From Pseudomonadales bacterium (GTDB lineage: Bacteria > Pseudomonadota > Gammaproteobacteria > Pseudomonadales > UBA7239), in contig JAGRJA010000046.1 of assembly GCA_020443005.1 (NCBI GenBank), forward strand, positions 1 through 11,179: a DNA stretch of 11,179 nt. The letters run 5' to 3'. The notes below the pieces were generated by a model. It was not told the origin of the DNA. It did not search any database and was given only the letters and a program-made list of their open reading frames with translations. Below are positions 1 to 5,716 of the stretch, in pieces. Each line of letters starts with the position of its first letter. Positions within the stretch are counted from its first letter, which is position 1. Both the position numbers and the translations under genes were made by a program.

Positions 1-992
1 GTTTTATTTGCGCCGCGAGGATGGCTGATGCGCAGTGTGCCATTGGGCCAGAGCATGGAAAAATTGGGGTAGAGGCTGTAACACAGTGGGCGGATGCGCG
101 CCCGGAGTGCGCCGAGTCTTTCTGCTACCTTGTGCTGTTGCTGGAGCAGGTAGGCATGAACTTCCGGATCCATTGCGGCAAGGCCGTCTGTGCCCCACAT
201 ACATTTTTCCGGTGGTGTGCCTTCCGGCATCAGCCGAACAGATACCCCGTGCCCCCTGAGAGGCACAATGTTGTGGCCGAATTCTTCCAGTTCGGCAACG
301 GCCGGCGTATCTTTCAGCAGTGAGCCGTGCAGGTAGGGGCCGTGACCAACATCACCCAGCTGGTTCTCAACGGGCATTTTCCAGTTGGCGTGCAACAGCC
401 ATTTGTGAGGTGCGCCAATCACCTCTACACCACCTTCGTAGCGGTCAAAAAGACAGTCGAGATACCAGCGCATATCGCCCAGATAATCATCAAGCGCAAT
501 CACTTCTTCGTCCATGCAACCGAAAATCATGCCGCGATAGAGGGACACACGCGGGACTTTTTTCAGGCCGAGGCGACTTTTATCGATTTTGGTGCAGACT
601 TTTTTTTCCTGGGGTACTGCTACCAGCTCGCCTTTCACCGTGTAGGACCAGTTGTGATACGGGCAGACAAAGCGCTTGGCGTTACCTTGATCGGCGCGAC
701 AAACAGGTACGCCGCGATGTGTGCAACTGTTGACCGATACATGAATGGCCTGATCTTCACCGCGTGCCACGATAAGCGGGGTTTCGCCTATCCATGCCTG
801 AATAAAATCACCGGGCGAGGGTAGCTGGGAGTCATGGCCCAGGTAGATCCAGCTTTTTTGAAAAATACTGTCGAGTTCCCGGCGGTAAAGTGTATGGTCG
901 GCGAAAAGCCTGCGGCTAATCAGGCTGCCATCGGGGCTGACCAGTGATGAGAGCGTGTTTTGTCCCTGCTGGTGAATGATTTTGCTTGTCAT
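1..992 (-). CDS. Rieske-type aromatic ring-hydroxylating oxygenase, alpha subunit (partial; C-terminus off the left edge)
   Basis: Reading leftward from an ATG at 992, an open frame of 330 codons reaches the window edge without a stop. Alpha subunits of this family are usually about 420-460 residues, so roughly the last quarter is missing. These enzymes take electrons from a reductase or ferredoxin and insert oxygen into aromatic or other substrates. Two signatures are visible. The [2Fe-2S] Rieske motif is C90-x-H92-x17-C110-x-x-H113, including CPYHN. The mononuclear-iron motif is N210-x3-D214-x2-H217-x4-H222, preceded by NWKMPVEN. The third iron ligand, a distal Asp, would lie beyond the window. 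One oddity is Gly216 where the family usually has Tyr (D-x-Y-H). The start has a GGAAG ribosome site 5 bp upstream. The gene is divergent from a TetR regulator, its likely controller. No beta subunit or reductase is visible, and the substrate cannot be deduced. Confidence 0.9.
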   Translation of the reverse strand, partial: MTSKIIHQQGQNTLSSLVSPDGSLISRRLFADHTLYRRELDSIFQKSWIYLGHDSQLPSPGDFIQAWIGETPLIVARGEDQAIHVSVNSCTHRGVPVCRADQGNAKRFVCPYHNWSYTVKGELVAVPQEKKVCTKIDKSRLGLKKVPRVSLYRGMIFGCMDEEVIALDDYLGDMRWYLDCLFDRYEGGVEVIGAPHKWLLHANWKMPVENQLGDVGHGPYLHGSLLKDTPAVAELEEFGHNIVPLRGHGVSVRLMPEGTPPEKCMWGTDGLAAMDPEVHAYLLQQQHKVAERLGALRARIRPLCYSLYPNFSMLWPNGTLRISHPRGANK

Positions 993-1023
993 GGATTCTT
1001 CCGGTGAATATGATGCGTACAAT

Positions 1024-1043
1024 AAGTTATCAAATATTAACTT
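1024..1043. promoter_or_regulatory. Inverted repeat AAGTTA-N8-TAACTT, candidate repressor operator
   Basis: Perfect 6-bp arms at 1024-1029 and 1038-1043 flank an AT-rich 8-bp spacer, 20 bp in total. The dyad covers the candidate -10 element and most of the spacer of the oxygenase promoter, about 31 bp upstream of the oxygenase ATG. A dimeric TetR-family repressor bound here would block transcription. The regulator encoded at 1182-1844 is the obvious candidate, but that is inference. Short AT-rich arms can also arise by chance. Confidence 0.4.
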
Positions 1044-1052
1044 TTTGTGCAA
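1024..1052 (-). promoter_or_regulatory. Candidate sigma-70 promoter for the Rieske oxygenase gene
   Basis: Reading leftward, TTGCAC (1047-1052) is separated by 17 bp from TAACTT (1024-1029). A TG-N directly before the -10 box would make it an extended -10 element. The predicted start of transcription, near 1017, leaves a leader of about 25 nt that includes the GGAAG ribosome site of the oxygenase gene. Both hexamers match the consensus only partly, so this rests on spacing and position. An alternative -35 (TTGATA at 1028-1033) would place the transcript start inside the ribosome site and is less likely. Confidence 0.35.
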
Positions 1053-1095
1053 GCTGCTTGCGTCACTCTGTTATTCCTTGTTGGCGACCATTCGG

Positions 1096-1115
1096 CGAAA
1101 GGTACTTGCCTTTCG
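1096..1115. promoter_or_regulatory. Inverted repeat CGAAAGG-N6-CCTTTCG upstream of the TetR gene
   Basis: Perfect 7-bp arms (1096-1102 and 1109-1115) flank a 6-bp centre. The element lies 66 bp before the chosen TetR start and could be an operator or a stem-loop in the TetR leader RNA. Its sequence is unrelated to the AT-rich dyad at 1024-1043, so one protein is unlikely to bind both in the same way. No T-run follows on either side, so it does not look like an intrinsic terminator. Confidence 0.4.
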
Positions 1116-1121
1116 GGTTTG

Positions 1122-1135
1122 AGTGATGGTTCACT
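1122..1135. promoter_or_regulatory. Inverted repeat AGTGA-N4-TCACT, candidate TetR operator
   Basis: Perfect 5-bp arms lie around a 4-bp centre, 46 bp upstream of the chosen TetR start. Short dyads of this type between a TetR gene and its divergent target commonly serve as autoregulatory operators, but nothing here ties it to a particular protein. With 5-bp arms a chance occurrence is possible. Confidence 0.3.
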
Positions 1136-1181
1136 TCCCCACTTTTACCGCGTGATGGAATACTGCATGAAGGATGTCGTG

Positions 1182-1844
1182 ATGGAAGAAAGTATTGAGA
1201 ATCAGGAAGAAGTGCTGACAAAAGGTGAGAGAACCAGTCAGCGAATCCTTGATGTCGCGGAGCAGCTGTTTGCCGAGAAGGGGTTCGAGGGTTCCAGCCT
1301 GAGGGAAATTGCGGAAGGGGTTGGTATTCGGGAACCGGGGCTTTATCGTCATTTTGCCAACAAGGAGGCTATTTACGAAGCGGTACTTGAACGAGGCCTT
1401 ATGCCGATGATGAACCTGCTTCAGGCGCTTTCCGAAAGGGAAGACGCGCGTCAGCATTTGCACCGTTTGCCACTTGAAATGATCGAGTTGCTTGAGCAGC
1501 ATCCTTCAATGGCGGCGTTGTTTCAGCGGGCATTACTGTCACCCTCACAATCTGTTGCCGAGCAGAGGATGGCTGGCTGGCTGGAGACCTTGTTTGACAA
1601 AGCGAGGCAAGTGGTAAGCCAGCTTTCACAGAAAAAAGCCGCTGGTGGCGCGGCGGGTTCTGACTTGCCGGATGAAATGATGTTGAACCTGATGATGATC
1701 AACATGTTCAATTTATGCGTGGGTTATTTCACTTGCGCGAGTTTCTTTGACAGGGTGGGTGTGCAGGATCAGGGCAGATTGTTGCTGGCGCAAAAGGCGC
1801 TGCTGAGTTGGCTGTCTTCCGATCTTCTGAAAAAAATGCCATAA
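1182..1844 (+). CDS. TetR/AcrR-family transcriptional regulator, divergent from the Rieske oxygenase
   Basis: A 220-residue protein of usual TetR length. The N-terminal DNA-binding domain spans about residues 17-65. It opens with SQRILDVAEQLFAEKGF, and the helix-turn-helix (SLREIAEGVGI...LYRHFANKEAIY) lies at about residues 39-65. The C-terminal part is all-helical and poorly conserved, as expected for ligand binding and dimerisation; the ligand is unknown. The frame is open upstream to an ATG at 1047, with others at 1155 and 1167. I chose 1182 because AAGGA sits 7 bp before it and the homologous domain begins shortly after. Divergence from the oxygenase gene suggests it represses that gene, and perhaps itself, through the dyads in the shared control region. 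This role is inferred from arrangement only. Confidence 0.88.
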   Translation: MEESIENQEEVLTKGERTSQRILDVAEQLFAEKGFEGSSLREIAEGVGIREPGLYRHFANKEAIYEAVLERGLMPMMNLLQALSEREDARQHLHRLPLEMIELLEQHPSMAALFQRALLSPSQSVAEQRMAGWLETLFDKARQVVSQLSQKKAAGGAAGSDLPDEMMLNLMMINMFNLCVGYFTCASFFDRVGVQDQGRLLLAQKALLSWLSSDLLKKMP

Positions 1845-1868
1845 ACTGTCTGGAATACGCCGGACAGT
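1845..1868. terminator. Hairpin between convergent TetR genes, possible bidirectional terminator
   Basis: Starting right after the stop codon of the plus-strand TetR gene, ACTGTCTGG (1845-1853) pairs with CCGGACAGT (1860-1868) around a 6-nt loop, with one G-U pair in a 9-bp stem. It lies in the 42-bp gap between two convergent genes. The plus-strand 3' side lacks a proper T-run. On the minus strand the hairpin is followed by TTTAT and, a little further on, a T6 tract. It would serve best as a minus-strand terminator. Confidence 0.5.
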
Positions 1869-1886
1869 CGGACGAGTAAAAAGGCT

Positions 1887-2585
1887 TTAAAGATCGGGTA
1901 AATCGACGATCAGGGTGCTTGTGCTTCGTGATATTCCGGCCGTCAAACCTGCTTCCATAAAATCAATAAGGTTCGATGAGCGCAGAAATATCTCTTCTTT
2001 CGGGAAGCATTTGTTGGTCTGCCTCTGTTCTGCATCCCAGCCAGCCACAGTATTGATGGTGAGGTGTATCATCATCGAAAGCCGTGGCAGCAATAGCAGA
2101 GGCGGCACATCTTCGACAGCCGACAGAATATACTGGCTGGTTTTCCACATGCCCATTGTCTGGTTTTGCTTTTCCGAAATAACACCCTCAATGGCAATCT
2201 TGCCTGTAGCTGTGTTGTACATCTGGTGAACAAGTCCGATGTAGTAACTGTCTTCCAGTGGCAAGGTCAGCAGATTGATGAAGGGAAGGCAGATAACCTC
2301 AATCAGAGCGCGGGGTTTGCGGGTGAGGCCGGCGGCCTCCAGCTCGGAGAGCATCTCAAGCCGGGTTTTGTTGATTTCATCAGAGCGAAACTCAAGAATG
2401 GCGTTCAACAGGTTCTCTTTGCTGCCGAAATGGTATTGAAGTGCCGAGTTGTTTTTCTGGCCGGCCTCCCGTGCAATTTCACGGGTAGAAACATTGTCAA
2501 CGCCTTTTAGCGAGAACAGTTTTTCGGCAGTTAGCATCAGCGTTGTTGCTGTGGAAGGGCGTTTATTGAGCTCGGTTGCTTTCAT
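1887..2585 (-). CDS. TetR/AcrR-family transcriptional regulator
   Basis: A 232-residue protein with an N-terminal TetR DNA-binding domain at about residues 13-62: TAEKLFSLKG, then STREIAREAG, then the recognition part NNSALQYHFGSKENLL. The remainder is helical with no recognisable ligand domain. A frame extension to a TTG at 2597 exists, but the ATG at 2585 starts nearer the domain and was chosen. Neither start has a convincing Shine-Dalgarno sequence. The protein differs clearly from the TetR product at 1182-1844, so the two are not a recent duplication. It is convergent with that gene and lies downstream of the hemW operon on the same strand. No adjacent target gene is obvious, so the regulated function is unknown. 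Confidence 0.85.
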   Translation of the reverse strand: MKATELNKRPSTATTLMLTAEKLFSLKGVDNVSTREIAREAGQKNNSALQYHFGSKENLLNAILEFRSDEINKTRLEMLSELEAAGLTRKPRALIEVICLPFINLLTLPLEDSYYIGLVHQMYNTATGKIAIEGVISEKQNQTMGMWKTSQYILSAVEDVPPLLLLPRLSMMIHLTINTVAGWDAEQRQTNKCFPKEEIFLRSSNLIDFMEAGLTAGISRSTSTLIVDLPDL

Positions 2586-2611
2586 GGCATAGATCAATCG
2601 GGTTTGTTATT

Positions 2612-2629
2612 TGTTAAGAGATATAAACA
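2612..2629. promoter_or_regulatory. Imperfect palindrome upstream of the second TetR gene
   Basis: The 18-bp sequence has outer arms TGTT and AACA and matches its reverse complement at 6 of 9 positions per half. It lies about 27-44 bp upstream of the ATG of the TetR gene at 1887-2585, where an autoregulatory operator would be expected. The region is AT-rich, so partial symmetry can easily arise by chance. Confidence 0.2.
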
Positions 2630-2653
2630 TTAAGTCAGAAATCTTACAGTCTG

Positions 2654-2671
2654 CCTGTTTGGAAAACAAGG
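2654..2671 (-). terminator. Weak hairpin downstream of the hemW gene string
   Basis: On the minus strand, CCT(T)GTTT pairs with AAACAGG around a 3-nt loop: seven pairs with one bulged T. It lies 24 bp past the end of the possible 24-residue ORF and could end the long hemW transcript. No T-run follows, so it is a poor intrinsic terminator. Nothing else resembling one was seen between 2586 and 2694. Confidence 0.2.
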
Positions 2672-2694
2672 GCTTTGCCTGAAACAATCCCCAA

Positions 2695-2769
2695 TTATGT
2701 GAGCGAGGCCACAGCGGCAATGCCAATTCCGGCCAGAGTAGCGAAGAAGAAAGCCAGATCTTGATGCAT
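2695..2769 (-). CDS. Possible 24-residue hydrophobic microprotein directly after hemW
   Basis: A short frame from ATG (2767-2769) to TAA (2695-2697) encodes 24 residues beginning MHQDLAFFFATLAG. A four-residue polar start is followed by about 18 hydrophobic or small residues (F, L, I, A, V, G), which is the make-up of a single membrane-spanning helix. The ATG comes 5 bp after the hemW stop codon, and an in-frame TGA directly precedes it, so no longer form is possible. There is no clear Shine-Dalgarno sequence, and translation would depend on coupling to hemW termination. I do not recognise a family. Chance is a real alternative at this length; the unbroken hydrophobic run and the operon-like spacing favour a real gene. 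Confidence 0.4.
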   Translation of the reverse strand: MHQDLAFFFATLAGIGIAAVASLT

Positions 2770-2774
2770 TCAGG

Positions 2775-3941
2775 TCAGAGGAAACGCGCAATCAGGTCAT
2801 TGAGAAAAAGTTGCCCCTTGTGTGTTGTTGAGAATGCGTTCTTGCCCTGTGTGATAAAACCGTCGGCCTGGAGTGTTGCAAGCGTTTCTGACAGTTCCTG
2901 TCGGGGCAGACCGGTTCGCTGCTCGAAAAGCGAAAAGCGGCATGCCTGGTGCAATCGTAGCGCATTCATCATAAATTCAAAGGCAAGTTCGTTTTTGGCG
3001 ATTGGCTGGTTGAAGCGCCCCTGTTGGCAGAGGGAGTGATCATGGTTTGCCGGGCTGGCAAAGGCACTCATATAGCTATTGGGTGTGCGGGTTTTGCGGT
3101 ATCGGGTTATCGTGTTGTTACAGGTATTGGTGCTTTTGCCATGTGCGCCTGCACCGATACCAATGTAGTCACCGAATTGCCAGTAGTTCAGGTTGTGGCG
3201 GCTTTCATGACCGGGTTTAGCAAAGGCAGACACTTCATAATTGACGAAGCCGGCCTTGGCAAGAAGTGCCTTGCCCTGGCAATACATGTCGAAGAGGGTG
3301 TCGTCATCCGGTAAATTGGCCGGAGCAGATGAATAATAGGCGGTATTTTGCTCTATGGTCAGCTGGTAGCGGGAAATATGGGGCACTCCTGTTTCAATAG
3401 CCATCGCCAGGTCCCGTTTGGCCTGTTCAGGACTTTGACCGGGCAAACCAAACATCAGGTCGATATTGATCGATGCAAACCCGCTGTTTTGGGCTGTTTT
3501 GATAGCGTTTTGCGCCTGTTCGCCATCGTGGATCCTTCCCAGTTTTGCCAGGTGAGCGTCGTTGAAACTTTGAATGCCAATGGAAAGACGGTTAACGCCG
3601 GCTAAAACATAGTCATTGAATTTATCTTGTTCGAATGTGCCGGGGTTAGCTTCCAGTGTGATTTCCATCTTGTCATCGAAATCGAGCAGCCCGGCGGCAT
3701 GTTCAATGATTTTTTTAATGCCTTTTGCAGAAAAGAGGCTGGGCGTTCCTCCGCCGAAAAAAATACTGGCAAGCTGTTTGTGTTCGAGATTGAGCGTCTC
3801 TTGTTCAAGATCGCGCAGCAAGGCCGCAATATATTCCTGCTCAGGTATCTGTGTTGTGGTGTGTGAATTGAAGTCGCAGTAGGGGCATTTCTTGATACAC
3901 CAGGGGATATGAATATACAGCGACAGGGGTGGCGGTTTCAT
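2775..3941 (-). CDS. hemW: HemW, radical SAM haem chaperone (HemN-like protein)
   Basis: A 388-residue protein counted from the ATG at 3941. Residues 15-22 carry the radical SAM motif C-x3-C-x2-C (WCIKKCPYCDF), which holds a [4Fe-4S] cluster, and GGGTPS at 63-68 is part of the SAM-binding region. The fourth cysteine of true HemN (CxxxCxxCxC) is absent (Phe instead). This marks HemW, a haem-binding chaperone that delivers haem to respiratory enzymes, rather than the oxygen-independent coproporphyrinogen dehydrogenase. A HemN-type C-terminal domain follows (about residues 300-388). An upstream in-frame ATG at 3962 would add seven residues; I prefer 3941 because homologues begin a few residues before PPLSLYIHIPWC. 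It is the last large gene of the string, 29 bp after rdgB, an order shared with E. coli rdgB-hemW. Confidence 0.95.
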   Translation of the reverse strand: MKPPPLSLYIHIPWCIKKCPYCDFNSHTTTQIPEQEYIAALLRDLEQETLNLEHKQLASIFFGGGTPSLFSAKGIKKIIEHAAGLLDFDDKMEITLEANPGTFEQDKFNDYVLAGVNRLSIGIQSFNDAHLAKLGRIHDGEQAQNAIKTAQNSGFASINIDLMFGLPGQSPEQAKRDLAMAIETGVPHISRYQLTIEQNTAYYSSAPANLPDDDTLFDMYCQGKALLAKAGFVNYEVSAFAKPGHESRHNLNYWQFGDYIGIGAGAHGKSTNTCNNTITRYRKTRTPNSYMSAFASPANHDHSLCQQGRFNQPIAKNELAFEFMMNALRLHQACRFSLFEQRTGLPRQELSETLATLQADGFITQGKNAFSTTHKGQLFLNDLIARFL

Positions 3942-3970
3942 GAGCCTGCAGGGTTTTGTCATGCAGGCAA

Positions 3971-4600
3971 TTATGATTCGAGCCCGTTACGGGGTTGATG
4001 GTGTTGTTGCAAGTGGGCCTTGAGTTGTTGCATGGCCTGACCGCGATGGCTGATCCGGTTTTTTATTACAGGGTCGAGCTGTGCGGATGTGCACCCCTGA
4101 TCATCGATGAAAAAAAGGGGGTCGTAGCCAAAACCGTTTTCGCCAACAGGCCGGTCGAGAATCCGGCCATTCCAGAAACCCTGACAGATGACCGGGGTGG
4201 AGTCTTCCGCGTGTCTCATGTAAGTGAGGATGCAGACAAACCTTGCCTGCCGGTTCGTTATGCCTTGCATGTTTTCAAGCAACAAACGGTTATTGCTGTC
4301 GTCGCAGGCGTTTTCGCCGGAATAGCGCGCTGAATAAATGCCGGGCTGACCCTGCAGGGCAAATACCTCCAGCCCGGAGTCATCGGCAATGGCCGGCAAA
4401 CCTGTTTGTCGGCAGGCGTTGCGCGCCTTGATCAGGGCGTTTTCCACGAAGCTTGACCCCGTTTCAGGTACATCGGAAACGCCCAGCGATGTTTGTGACA
4501 CAACATTTACATCAAGCGCGTTTAACAATTGTTGCAGTTCGGCGATTTTTTTCCGGTTGCCACTGGCGAGAACGATGGTAGAAGGTTGGGGCGTTGTCAT
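3971..4600 (-). CDS. rdgB: RdgB, dITP/XTP pyrophosphatase
   Basis: A 209-residue member of the HAM1/RdgB family, close to the usual 195-205. It hydrolyses non-canonical purine triphosphates (dITP, XTP, ITP) to the monophosphate and pyrophosphate in the cytoplasm, keeping deaminated bases out of DNA and RNA. Visible motifs are SGNRKK (13-18, triphosphate contact), ADDSGLEV (72-79, with Asp74 matching the proposed catalytic Asp), SARYSGE (90-96), GFGYDP (156-161) and SHRGQA (184-189). The frame stays open about 49 codons further upstream, but that stretch overlaps the preceding DUF4426 gene and has no family similarity, so the ATG at 4600 is the start. It begins 4 bp after the TGA of that gene and lacks a strong ribosome site, which suggests translational coupling. 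Confidence 0.95.
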   Translation of the reverse strand: MTTPQPSTIVLASGNRKKIAELQQLLNALDVNVVSQTSLGVSDVPETGSSFVENALIKARNACRQTGLPAIADDSGLEVFALQGQPGIYSARYSGENACDDSNNRLLLENMQGITNRQARFVCILTYMRHAEDSTPVICQGFWNGRILDRPVGENGFGYDPLFFIDDQGCTSAQLDPVIKNRISHRGQAMQQLKAHLQQHHQPRNGLES

Positions 4601-4604
4601 CGCG

Positions 4605-5120
4605 TCAGTCGTTTTCGATATGGAGTTTTCGGCTGAAGGAGAAAGTAATCGGGGTGGCCCCCTCTTCGTCCAGAGGCAGTACACGGATGTCAAAGTGAAA
4701 CACTTCTTCGTTGATGTGATCCAGCCTTGCGAGATAGTAGATAACACCGTTCTCCTCGACCGGGGTGAATGTCAATGGGTAGCTTTGTTGCATCAGGTTG
4801 CGGGCATTGCCAGTGACTTCAGCTTTCAGTCCGAGGCTGTAGCTATCCATGGCACTGCCTTCATCATGCCTTTTGCGGGTTGACGCTATCGTGACAATGG
4901 CCTCAGACGGACTGCGAACAATACCAAGGGCAGCAGCAGTGTTTTCGCTGATAAAACGGCTGTTGAAAACCGAATAGTGAATACGGTAACTCCCGGCATC
5001 GTGATGGGTCTGTTCTATTCCTTTTGCCTGGGCCGAAAAGAAAAATACAGGTAAAAAATAGAGCACAATCAGGCTTAACAGGCAGGTGTTGAGTGTGTGA
5101 CGGGCACGGGTCATGGGCAT
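4605..5120 (-). CDS. DUF4426 family exported protein, function unknown
   Basis: A 171-residue protein matching the DUF4426 family, which in Pseudomonas sits in the same place between metW and rdgB (assignment from recalled synteny and sequence character). Residues 1-32 look like a cleavable signal peptide: basic start (RARH), hydrophobic core LLSLIVLYFLPVFFF, then a SAQA site before Lys33. The mature part of about 139 residues is rich in predicted beta structure (SYRIHYSVFNSRFI, VFHFDIRVLPLD, ITFSFSRKLHI). It has no cysteine and no obvious catalytic motif. A periplasmic location is inferred. A second ATG at 5114 would remove two residues. It starts 4 bp after the metW stop and ends 4 bp before rdgB. 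Its role in this cytoplasmic-enzyme operon is unexplained. Confidence 0.8.
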   Translation of the reverse strand: MPMTRARHTLNTCLLSLIVLYFLPVFFFSAQAKGIEQTHHDAGSYRIHYSVFNSRFISENTAAALGIVRSPSEAIVTIASTRKRHDEGSAMDSYSLGLKAEVTGNARNLMQQSYPLTFTPVEENGVIYYLARLDHINEEVFHFDIRVLPLDEEGATPITFSFSRKLHIEND

Positions 5121-5124
5121 GGAC

Positions 5125-5715
5125 TCATTTGCTCAGGTGGTAAATGGCTGTTTCGGCAAACAGGTTGGCATTTATGTTTTTCAGGTGTTTATCGATGTTG
5201 TTGCTGCCGAGAACAAAGCGTTCGAGAATGTTGATTGAGCGCTCCCTGCACAGCCCCTCGAAATCATCAATGGTGCAAAAATGAATGTTTGGCGTGTTGT
5301 ACCAAGTGTAGGGCATAAAGTTGGACACGGGCATTTTCCCTTCCAGGCTGATTTGCAGGCGGCATTTCCAGTGGCCGAAATTAGGAAAACTGATGAGGCA
5401 TTCCTTGCCAACCCTGAGCATTTCTTCCAACAGGATATCCGGGTAGTTTACAGCTTGTAGGGTTTGGGACATGACAACGGCATCAAAGCTTTTGTTGTCA
5501 AAGTGACCAAGGCCGGTATCGAGATCCTGTTCAATCACATTAACGCCTTTGGCAATACAGCGGGTGATTTTGTCCGGATCAATTTCCAGCCCGTAACCCT
5601 GTATCTGCTTGGTGCGGGTTAATTCCTCAAGCAGGGAACCGTCGCCACAGCCAAGGTCGAGAACCCGTGCACCGGGTTTGATCAGGCCTTTGACCACATC
5701 GAGATCTATGCGCAT
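5125..5715 (-). CDS. metW: MetW, methionine biosynthesis protein (SAM-dependent methyltransferase fold)
   Basis: A 196-residue protein of normal MetW length. VLDLGCGDGSLL (18-29) is the glycine-rich SAM-binding loop of class I methyltransferases, and Glu44 in GLEIDPD is the usual ribose-binding acidic residue. FPNFGHWKCRLQ and MPYTWYNTPNIHFCT further on are typical of the MetW family. MetW is found beside MetX in many proteobacteria, and the pair is needed for full homoserine acyltransferase activity in several species; no methyl acceptor is established. It starts 1 bp after the TGA of metX, so the two are almost certainly translated together. Confidence 0.94.
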   Translation of the reverse strand: MRIDLDVVKGLIKPGARVLDLGCGDGSLLEELTRTKQIQGYGLEIDPDKITRCIAKGVNVIEQDLDTGLGHFDNKSFDAVVMSQTLQAVNYPDILLEEMLRVGKECLISFPNFGHWKCRLQISLEGKMPVSNFMPYTWYNTPNIHFCTIDDFEGLCRERSINILERFVLGSNNIDKHLKNINANLFAETAIYHLSK

Positions 5716-5716
5716 A

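Noticed and set aside
21..824. Several plus-strand open frames of up to 165 codons
   Set aside because: They lie opposite the Rieske oxygenase gene, have no recognisable domains or ribosome sites, and their composition is that of an antisense shadow.
1047..1181. N-terminal extension of the first TetR protein to an ATG at 1047
   Set aside because: The extra 45 residues have no TetR similarity and would read through the dyad-rich control region; the ATG at 1182 has an AAGGA site at proper spacing.
4601..4747. N-terminal extension of RdgB by about 49 residues
   Set aside because: It overlaps the DUF4426 gene in another frame, and family similarity begins only at the ATG at 4600.
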